NCBI GenBank assembly: GCA_050018415.1
Contig: JBEKAB010000013.1
Location: 37,371 to 101,370 of the forward strand
Direction of reading: 5' to 3'
Length of the DNA stretch: 64,000 nucleotides
DNA from: UBA1161 sp002311745
GTDB taxonomy: Bacteria > Planctomycetota > Phycisphaerae > Tepidisphaerales > Tepidisphaeraceae
Shown here: positions 41,695-48,026 of the stretch, piece after piece
Numbering within the stretch: the stretch's first letter is position 1
How the letters are laid out: every line of letters starts with the position of its first letter
The notes under the pieces: model-generated
The model's database searches: none
What the model was told of the DNA's origin: nothing
The model's input: only the letters and a program-made list of their open reading frames with translations
Made by a program: the position numbers and the translations under genes

Positions 41695-41790
41695 ATGACA
41701 TCGCGCGGCGGCCGCAAATCCGTCCTTCAAGTTCCTCCCGTTTCTTCACCCCCGGTCGCCGATGCATACATGAGGGCATTCCTTTTATAG
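41695..41790 (+). CDS. Possible 31-codon remnant gene
   Basis: TAAGAT (41680-41685) lies 9 nt before this ATG, the common leaderless spacing here, but the frame stops after 31 codons, just before the composite repeat R2. The product (starts MTSRGGRKSV, ends AYMRAFLL) is unrecognised. It may be the beginning of a gene truncated by the repeat insertion rather than a functional peptide. Confidence 0.3.
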   Translation: MTSRGGRKSVLQVPPVSSPPVADAYMRAFLL

Positions 41791-41823
41791 GAGAAAAGTT
41801 GCGTGTACCTTTTTCTGGGCCTT

Positions 41824-41994
41824 CGACTTGAGGGCCGAGCTTGGCGGTTCAAGGGGTGGTTTTTGGCACGGGGTCCGCGGGCTGCCGCCCGCGGCTATTA
41901 CAAAACGGATCGTGGGCCATCACTGATTGACAGAGAATTCATCTGTGTGCCACGCTGCGCGAGAGCGTAGAGCGGGAGAAAGGAGTAAGTAGAG
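41824..41994 (+). repeat. Composite dispersed repeat, copy R2
   Basis: Inverted counterpart of 35138-35306. Contains the REP-like core at 41872-41900, then GGCTATTACAAAACGGATCG... and the GCTGCGCGAGA block. A further partial relative of the last block lies at 43696-43718 (GCTGCGCAAGAAAGTGGAG). Confidence 0.85.
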
Positions 41995-42004
41995 CGAACG
42001 ATCA

Positions 42005-42064
42005 ATGCCGGGGAGCGGTTCGACAGGCTTACCACAGGCGGAAGAGGGAGAAGCGGCGTTGAAT
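42005..42064 (+). repeat. GTCGAACC-type sub-repeat, copy 2
   Basis: Matches the complement of 35421-35480. Its right end (GCGTTGAAT) supplies the -35 hexamer of the promoter for the downstream phosphatase. Confidence 0.75.
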
Positions 42065-42087
42065 CGTTTCCGGCGCATGGGTATGGT
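42059..42087 (+). promoter_or_regulatory. Leaderless-type promoter for the phosphatase gene, -35 inside a repeat
   Basis: TTGAAT (42059-42064), 17-bp spacer, TATGGT (42082-42087), 6 nt to the ATG at 42094. The -35 coincides with the end of the dispersed repeat. Confidence 0.5.
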
Positions 42088-42093
42088 GAGGCT

Positions 42094-42792
42094 ATGCCCG
42101 GTCTGCCGCCACCAATGCCGGCGATGCCGATGCCGCCGCCCATGCGACCCAGGTCCGCACGCGGACGCGGGAAAAGAATCAAGCTCCTGGCCGCCCTGAT
42201 CGTACTTGGGGTGGGCGTATGGGCGCTCGTCGCCTACGCTCCACGCATCAAGGACCGATTTGTCGCGCGCCGCTTCCGCGTGGTCGATCCCAACCTTGTC
42301 TTCGCCAGCGGGCAGATCAACCGGCATCTGATCGGCTCCGTCCTGAGCGATTACAAAATCAAGTGCATCGTCTCTCTGGAAACGCTTGAGCCGGACGATC
42401 CGGACGTAGCCGCGGAATTGCAGGCGGGCCGCGACCTGGACATCCAGCGGTTCGACGATCCGCTGCTGGGCGACGGAACCGGGGACATCCACCACTATGC
42501 CGATGCCATCGAGCAGATCGTCGCCGCGGAGAAGTTGGACCAGCCCGTGCTCATCCATTGCTCCAGCGGCACCGAACGCACCAACGGCGCCGTCTTCTAT
42601 TACCGCGTGCTGGTTCAGAAAGGCAACCCCGACGACGCAGCGGCCGAGATGTTCCGCAACGGCCACGATCCCAAGCACAATCCTCAATTAATCCCCTACC
42701 TCAACGCCCACATGGCGGAACTGGCCAAGCTGCTCGTCCAGGCCCAGATCATTATGACCCTGCCCGATCCCATGCCGCAAATTCACCGGTAG
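42094..42792 (+). CDS. Membrane-anchored dual-specificity/tyrosine phosphatase-like protein
   Basis: 232 residues. Pro/Met-rich N-terminus, basic stretch and one membrane helix (about 30-49), then a cysteine phosphatase domain. The P-loop HCSSGTERT (155-163) matches HCxxGxxR(S/T), and the general acid is probably the Asp in RFDDPLLGDG. The domain is on the side after the helix; topology suggests periplasmic. It could dephosphorylate protein tyrosine, phosphoinositide-like or glycan substrates. The stop region overlaps the end of the convergent transglutaminase gene by 10 nt. Confidence 0.87.
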   Translation: MPGLPPPMPAMPMPPPMRPRSARGRGKRIKLLAALIVLGVGVWALVAYAPRIKDRFVARRFRVVDPNLVFASGQINRHLIGSVLSDYKIKCIVSLETLEPDDPDVAAELQAGRDLDIQRFDDPLLGDGTGDIHHYADAIEQIVAAEKLDQPVLIHCSSGTERTNGAVFYYRVLVQKGNPDDAAAEMFRNGHDPKHNPQLIPYLNAHMAELAKLLVQAQIIMTLPDPMPQIHR

Positions 42793-43637
42793 GTCACGGC
42801 AGCGGCGGGCGTCGCGGGGGGCGGGGATTCTTCGGCCAGCGCCTCGGTGATTACGGAAAACTTGACTAGGCGCGATGGGCCGAACGACGTGGTCAGGGCC
42901 ACGTCCGCGGCGTCGCGCCCGCGGGCCATGACGATCCGGCCGATCCGCGGCAGGTTGTGCCGGCCGTCAAACGCGTACCACTGGCCGCCCAAAAATACCT
43001 CCGTCCAGGCGCTGAAATCCATCGGCAGCGGGCAGGGCGGGACGCCGATGTCGCCCAAGTAACCGGTCGCATAACGAGCGGGGATGTTCAAGCAGCGCAG
43101 AAACGTGATCAGCAGGTGCGAAAAGTCGCGGCACACGCCCCGCCGCTCGTAGTACACGTCGTACGCCGTCTTGGTCGGGCGGGCAAAGTCGTAGCCGAAG
43201 GTCACGTTGTGGTGCACCCAATCGCATACGGCCTGCACGCGCGGCCAGCCCGGCGCCGTCTTGCCGAACAGCTCCCAGGCGATCTCGGCCAGACGATCCG
43301 TCTCGCAATACCGGCTGGCCATCAGAAACCGCAACACCTCCGGTGCAAGGTCCTGAACTTCCGACTGCGCCGCCGAGGGATCGACCGGATCGGGCAGCCC
43401 TGAGTCGCGGACGACCGCATTGTGCCAGAGCCGAAGCTGTCCCGCGGGAGCAAGCACCCGCCCGCATTGATTGCCGAAGCCATCGATGAATGTCGTGATC
43501 GCAACCGCCGGATCAGAATTAATCCGCTGCGGCTCCAGCAAGCTGCCCGCCCGCGACGGATGCGTGTACAGCATCAGCAGCGTCGCCGCCGGCGCCGGAA
43601 AGTCGAACGTCAAATCAAAACCGATGCGAATGAGCAC
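42783..43637 (-). CDS. Transglutaminase-like cysteine protease family protein
   Basis: 284 residues from a GTG at 43637 (GGAAAGGGAC upstream); the N-terminal domain LIRIGFDLTFDFPAPA is typical of this COG1305 group. Catalytic Cys in GVCRDFSHL and Asp in AFDGRHN are present. The place of the catalytic His (usually HAW) reads FSAW here, so the triad may be incomplete or use another residue. The conserved end GRIVMARGRDAADVALTTSFG is present. Soluble, probably cytosolic. Function unknown. The longer frame to 44057 runs through the glycosyltransferase gene. Confidence 0.88.
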   Translation of the reverse strand: MLIRIGFDLTFDFPAPAATLLMLYTHPSRAGSLLEPQRINSDPAVAITTFIDGFGNQCGRVLAPAGQLRLWHNAVVRDSGLPDPVDPSAAQSEVQDLAPEVLRFLMASRYCETDRLAEIAWELFGKTAPGWPRVQAVCDWVHHNVTFGYDFARPTKTAYDVYYERRGVCRDFSHLLITFLRCLNIPARYATGYLGDIGVPPCPLPMDFSAWTEVFLGGQWYAFDGRHNLPRIGRIVMARGRDAADVALTTSFGPSRLVKFSVITEALAEESPPPATPAAAVTYR

Positions 43638-43755
43638 GGCGTCCCTTTCCCCATACGCAGAACCACGGTTGGGGGTTGGTATCAAAAAGCATACCGCGCT
43701 GCGCAAGAAAGTGGAGCAGTAGATCAGTTGAGCAGCAGAGAAGGCGGGAGAATCG

Positions 43756-44919
43756 TCAGAGGATTTGCTGCAGAAGCTCGGCGAGCACTTTTCGCGAATC
43801 GAAGTGATCTTCGGCCAGTCGTCGGGCGGCCGCGGCGTGACGGGGGTAATCGGCCGCGATGGCGTTGAGGGCGTCGGCCGCCTCACCGGCCGTCGCGAAT
43901 GAGAACAGTCCCTGGCCCGTCGGCAGCCAGCGGTCGAAGCCGCTGGCTTGTGCCACCACCGGCTTGCCACTGGCCAAATAGGCGCTGCTCCGATCGCTGA
44001 ACCACCCGCTGGGAAGGGCCGCATAAATCTCCTTGGCCACGCTGAACTCCCCGGCACTGTCGCGGATGAACTGCGCGAATGACTCGCAACTGAGCGTCGC
44101 CTGCTCGGGATTCACCAGCTTCCAACCGTGGGCGGTGAATTGCCGCGCCGTTTCCTGGGGCACCGACAGCATCCCCATCGTCATCTCCCACGGCACGCGC
44201 GACGGCAAGTCCAGCATCTTCATCCATTCCACGCTCTTGCTGCTCAGGTAGCGCTTGCCGCCGAATTCCACGTGCCGGTCGGATGTGTGCTCCCACTTGC
44301 CGATGGTGGTGAACGCTCGGTTATCCGTGTGCTCCACCGGCCAGTGCCCCAGGGCAATGGGCTGATTGGTGGCGATCCAGTTGAAGCCATGCGTCGGTAC
44401 CGCGCACTCGGCTGTGCCTATCAATCGCCCAAACGTCGCGGTCGCGTCGAACTGCTTGTAATAATTCAGGAAATCCGCGTCGTGACGCATGCGCAATTGG
44501 GTGAAGACCGGATCGGTGTCGATGACGGCCATGCGACCCGGCCGGGGAAGATTGTCGCGTATCGGCGTCACCCCGCTGACGCACAGGAGCAAATCCGCCC
44601 GGCGCATCAACTCCGCCAACTCCGCCGCGCTTAGCCCATAATGCTTGTCCTGGAACTCCGAATAATAGCAATACCGCAGCGGCAGGCCGTAACGCGCGAA
44701 GGTCCGCTCCAAATACGCCCGCCCATACGCCGAATCTGCCGAGCTCTGCCACGTCGTCGGGTTGTACGGGTACGAATACGACCCGCTGTCCTCCAGGAAC
44801 CACACTTCGTGGCCAAGCTCGTGTAATCCCAGCAGGTAGTTGAGGTGATGCCAGGTCATTCCGCCCAGCGGATAAGCGACGATATAGCCGCCGACGATGA
44901 TGGTTAGGGGCTTGGCCAT
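43756..44919 (-). CDS. GT-B-type glycosyltransferase-like protein, paralogue 1
   Basis: 387 residues with a GT-B look: N-terminal IIVGGYIVAYPLGGMTWHHLNYLLGLHELGHEVWFLED, then a domain ending in SDRSSAYLASGKPVVAQASGFDRWLPTGQGLFSF, where GKPVVAQ and the following Gly-rich turn match the nucleotide-sugar region. Substrate unknown. Starts 4 nt after the stop of paralogue 2, so the two share an operon. It lacks membrane helices and would act at the inner face of the membrane on a surface glycan. Confidence 0.8.
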   Translation of the reverse strand: MAKPLTIIVGGYIVAYPLGGMTWHHLNYLLGLHELGHEVWFLEDSGSYSYPYNPTTWQSSADSAYGRAYLERTFARYGLPLRYCYYSEFQDKHYGLSAAELAELMRRADLLLCVSGVTPIRDNLPRPGRMAVIDTDPVFTQLRMRHDADFLNYYKQFDATATFGRLIGTAECAVPTHGFNWIATNQPIALGHWPVEHTDNRAFTTIGKWEHTSDRHVEFGGKRYLSSKSVEWMKMLDLPSRVPWEMTMGMLSVPQETARQFTAHGWKLVNPEQATLSCESFAQFIRDSAGEFSVAKEIYAALPSGWFSDRSSAYLASGKPVVAQASGFDRWLPTGQGLFSFATAGEAADALNAIAADYPRHAAAARRLAEDHFDSRKVLAELLQQIL

Positions 44920-44923
44920 GACA

Positions 44924-46114
44924 TCAAATGGCTTCGATCATCTTGACGAGGACCCGATCCGGGGCCAAATATTCGCGGGCGATCTCATACGCCGCCGCCC
45001 GATGCGCCGCGGCATTGGCGGCGACTTCCGCCAATCCATCCAGTATCTGCTGCAACGTTTCAAACGCGATCACTCCCCGGCCGCTGGGGATGAACTTGCT
45101 CCAGCCGGTTTCTTGCACCACCGCCGGGCGGCCGGCGGCCAGGTAACAGGCGGTGCGGCAACTGAACCATCCGCTGCGCGTGGCCACGTAGATCTGCTTG
45201 GCCACGGACCATTCCCCGGCGCTGCGGCCGATCAGCTCCTGATACGCCTGGGGCGTGAGCGTGCTGGCCTGTGCATCCAAAATTCGCCACCCCTGACGCT
45301 GCAGGCGGCCCAGCGGCGCCTTGGTCCCGCCCACCGCCAGCGCCAACTGAAGATTCGTCCGCTGCGGAAGATGGCTGAATCGCTCAAACTCGTGCAACTT
45401 CGTCCGGTATTCCACGCCCTCGTGAATCACCCGCCCCTGGAAATAATCCCACGTCATGATGGTGGTCATCGGCGCATCCGCCGGCAGCGCCGTCGCCCGA
45501 ACCTTCGACCAGGCCGGCAGCGACACCACGCAGCGCGTCGTCCGCCAATCAAACGGCCCGCGCGGAATCGTGCAGTCCTGGCCGTACAAATTTTCCGCGT
45601 AGGTGAAGTGCCGGTCGTGCTCGGCCACCGCCGCACACCAGCGCTGCACGTTCTGCGACCAGGCGAACTTGTGCTGCAACATCATCTGGTTGTAACCGGG
45701 GTCCGTGTCCAGAAAGACCTTGACGCACCGCGGGCCAAGCTCCTGCGGAATGAAGCACGCCCCGCTGACGTTGAGGAAAATATCCGCCGTGCGCGCCACC
45801 TCGGCGAACTGGGCGGCGCTCAAACCAAAATGCTTCTCGTGCAAAAAGACGTAATGCCACTTCTGGGCCAACTGCGGCGCGTACGCGTCAAAAAAATCGC
45901 GCAGAAATTTGAGCGTATAATCGGGCTGGTCCACGGGCGAGCGCTGCAGGGGATCGTACGGCCAGACCCAGGTGTCCTCGTGGTAGTAAACGTCGTGACC
46001 CAACTCGTGAAGGCCCAGCAGGTAATGGAAATAATCCCAGGCCACGCCCCCCAGGGGGAACTGCCCCACCATGCCGCCGACAATGATGCGAAGTTTGTTT
46101 TTTGCCCGGACCAT
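44924..46114 (-). CDS. GT-B-type glycosyltransferase-like protein, paralogue 2
   Basis: 396-residue paralogue of the next gene: IIVGGMVGQFPLGGVAWDYFHYLLGLHELGHDVYYHEDT and SCRTACYLAAGRPAVVQETGWSKFIPSGRGVIAFET. Overall order of conserved blocks is the same, with about one third identity by eye, so it is an older tandem duplication. Downstream of the ABC exporter by 22 nt on the same strand, forming a likely four-gene unit for surface polysaccharide. Confidence 0.8.
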   Translation of the reverse strand: MVRAKNKLRIIVGGMVGQFPLGGVAWDYFHYLLGLHELGHDVYYHEDTWVWPYDPLQRSPVDQPDYTLKFLRDFFDAYAPQLAQKWHYVFLHEKHFGLSAAQFAEVARTADIFLNVSGACFIPQELGPRCVKVFLDTDPGYNQMMLQHKFAWSQNVQRWCAAVAEHDRHFTYAENLYGQDCTIPRGPFDWRTTRCVVSLPAWSKVRATALPADAPMTTIMTWDYFQGRVIHEGVEYRTKLHEFERFSHLPQRTNLQLALAVGGTKAPLGRLQRQGWRILDAQASTLTPQAYQELIGRSAGEWSVAKQIYVATRSGWFSCRTACYLAAGRPAVVQETGWSKFIPSGRGVIAFETLQQILDGLAEVAANAAAHRAAAYEIAREYLAPDRVLVKMIEAI

Positions 46115-46136
46115 TCCGCCTTTTGGGCCGCGCCGA

Positions 46137-47951
46137 TCACGTCGCGGCCGTCGGCTCCTCCAGCTTCAACTGGTGCCGGGCCATCGAATAATAAACCCCG
46201 CGACGGGCCAAGAGTTCCTCGTGCGTTCCGCGCTCCACGATGCGACCCTCGTCCATCACGAGAATCTGATCGCAGCCGGCGACCGTGCTGATGCGATGGC
46301 TGACCAGGATAATCGTCCGATGCCGCTTCAGGTTCGCCAGCGTCTGGGTAATCAGCGCTTCGTGTTGCGGATCGAGGGCGCTGGTCGGCTCATCCAGCAC
46401 GATCAGCGGCGCCTCGGTCAACAGGGCGCGGGCGATGCTGATCCGTTGCCGCTGACCGCCGGAAAGATTTGCCCCGTTTTCGCTGATGGGCGTTTCGTAC
46501 CCCTCGGGGAGTTTTTCGATGAAGCCATCGGCCCCGGCCAGCTCGGCCGCCCGGCGAATCTGCGCTCGCGAGGCGTGCGGCCGGCCATAGCCGATGTTCT
46601 CCGCCACCGTCGCCGGCAAGATCACGCTGTCCTGCAACACCAGGGCCACGTGCGCTCGCAGATCCTTGACCTTCACCTTGCGGATGTCCGTGCCGTCCAG
46701 CAGAAGCTGACCCTGGGTCGGATCATAAAACCGCGGCAGCAGGCTCAGCAGCGTGGTCTTGCCCACGCCGCTGGAGCCGACGAACGCCACCATCTGCCCC
46801 GGTCGAATTTCCAGATCGATGTCGCGCAACACCGGCTCGCCGGCACGGTATTCGAAGCTCACGTTCCGCAGGGCCAGGATGCGCGGCTGGCGCGGGAGGT
46901 GGATGGCATCCGGCGCATCCCCGATCACCGGATCGCGGTCCAGGACCTCGAAGACGCGCTGCACCCCCGCCACGCCCCCCTGGATGCTGGCGCCGCTGCC
47001 GCTGATCGCCTGCAATGGACCGTAGACCTGGTTGACGTAGGCGAGAAAGACGATCAGGTCGTACGCCGCCAGTCCCGCCGTCCCCTGATACACCAGCCAC
47101 CCGCCGTAGCCGAAGATCACCGCGTACCCCAGCCCGAAGATCGATCCCACCAGCAGCCAATACCACGAATCCTGCCACGCCTGCCGCAGGTACGCGCGCA
47201 CGCTGCTTTGCGCCGTCATGTGGAAGCGGGCAAATTCATCCGCTTCACGGCCAAACGCCTGCACGAGGCCAATCGACGCGATCGACCGCTGGATGACCGT
47301 GGTCAATTCGCTGTCCACTTCCTTGGCCTCCAGCCACCGTTTTTTCAGCGGAGCGGCAAACAGCTTGGTCGTCCACAACAGCAGCGGCGCCACGGCCAGG
47401 GTCAACACCGTCAGTTGCCAATTCATCTGCAGCATCAGCCAGGTCATGCAGATCAGCGTGATGCCGCTGACCACGACGCCGTTGATCAGCACCGTCAAAA
47501 TCGTCTGGAATCCACCGGTGTCATAGCTGAGGCGGTAGATGGCGTCTCCCTGCGGCTGCGATTTGTGATACCCCAGGCTCAACTGTTGGAGCTTGCGGAA
47601 CAGATCGCAGCGCACGCGCATCAGCCCGTTGTAGCCGATATACGCGTTGATCAGCCGCTGGGCCATCGCCAGCGCTTCCTGCAAAACCCGCAGAATGACC
47701 GCCAGGGCCGCCAGAGTCATGATCTGGCCCACAATGTGTTCCTGTCCCATCCCCATGGCCGCAACCAGCTTGTGAAAGAGGCGGTACACCAGCATCTGGC
47801 TGGGCTTGTGGATGAACAGCGACAGGAAAATCGCCAGGAGAAATGGCTGCAGGAGGGTGGCCAGGGTTGCCAGGCCGATCAATACCAGCGAGATGATGAT
47901 CAAAGGCAGATCATCGCGGAAATAGCTCAACGCCCGGCGGTAAAAATGCAT
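46137..47951 (-). CDS. ABC exporter (MsbA/lipid or polysaccharide type), half-transporter
   Basis: 604 residues with an N-terminal six-helix membrane domain (about 20-320) and a C-terminal ATPase: Walker A GSSGVGKTT, Q-loop VLQDSVIL, signature LSGGQRQR, Walker B LIVLDEPTSALD, and switch His in SHRIS. It works as a homodimer to export a lipid-linked or amphiphilic molecule. Start MHFYRRALSYF at 47951; the frame continues upstream only through the AGTTGCT repeat, which makes the longer start unlikely. Confidence 0.93.
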   Translation of the reverse strand: MHFYRRALSYFRDDLPLIIISLVLIGLATLATLLQPFLLAIFLSLFIHKPSQMLVYRLFHKLVAAMGMGQEHIVGQIMTLAALAVILRVLQEALAMAQRLINAYIGYNGLMRVRCDLFRKLQQLSLGYHKSQPQGDAIYRLSYDTGGFQTILTVLINGVVVSGITLICMTWLMLQMNWQLTVLTLAVAPLLLWTTKLFAAPLKKRWLEAKEVDSELTTVIQRSIASIGLVQAFGREADEFARFHMTAQSSVRAYLRQAWQDSWYWLLVGSIFGLGYAVIFGYGGWLVYQGTAGLAAYDLIVFLAYVNQVYGPLQAISGSGASIQGGVAGVQRVFEVLDRDPVIGDAPDAIHLPRQPRILALRNVSFEYRAGEPVLRDIDLEIRPGQMVAFVGSSGVGKTTLLSLLPRFYDPTQGQLLLDGTDIRKVKVKDLRAHVALVLQDSVILPATVAENIGYGRPHASRAQIRRAAELAGADGFIEKLPEGYETPISENGANLSGGQRQRISIARALLTEAPLIVLDEPTSALDPQHEALITQTLANLKRHRTIILVSHRISTVAGCDQILVMDEGRIVERGTHEELLARRGVYYSMARHQLKLEEPTAAT

Positions 47952-47963
47952 ACGGAAGTTGCT

Positions 47964-48017
47964 AGTTGCTGGTTGCTGGTTGCTAGTTGATATACCAGCA
48001 ACTAGCAACCAGCAACT
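47964..48017. repeat. Inverted repeat built from AGTTGCT/GGTTGCT heptamers
   Basis: Arms 47964-47984 and 47997-48017 pair over 21 bp with one mismatch; loop 12 nt. Same unit as the hairpin at 24208-24285. It lies between two minus-strand genes, separating the GH-GT2 fusion from the ABC exporter. Confidence 0.85.
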
Positions 48018-48026
48018 CATGCCCAT

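Noticed and set aside
46071..47990. 639-residue antisense frame opposite the ABC exporter
   Set aside because: His/Gln/Arg-rich shadow without motifs. The exporter on the other strand is unambiguous.
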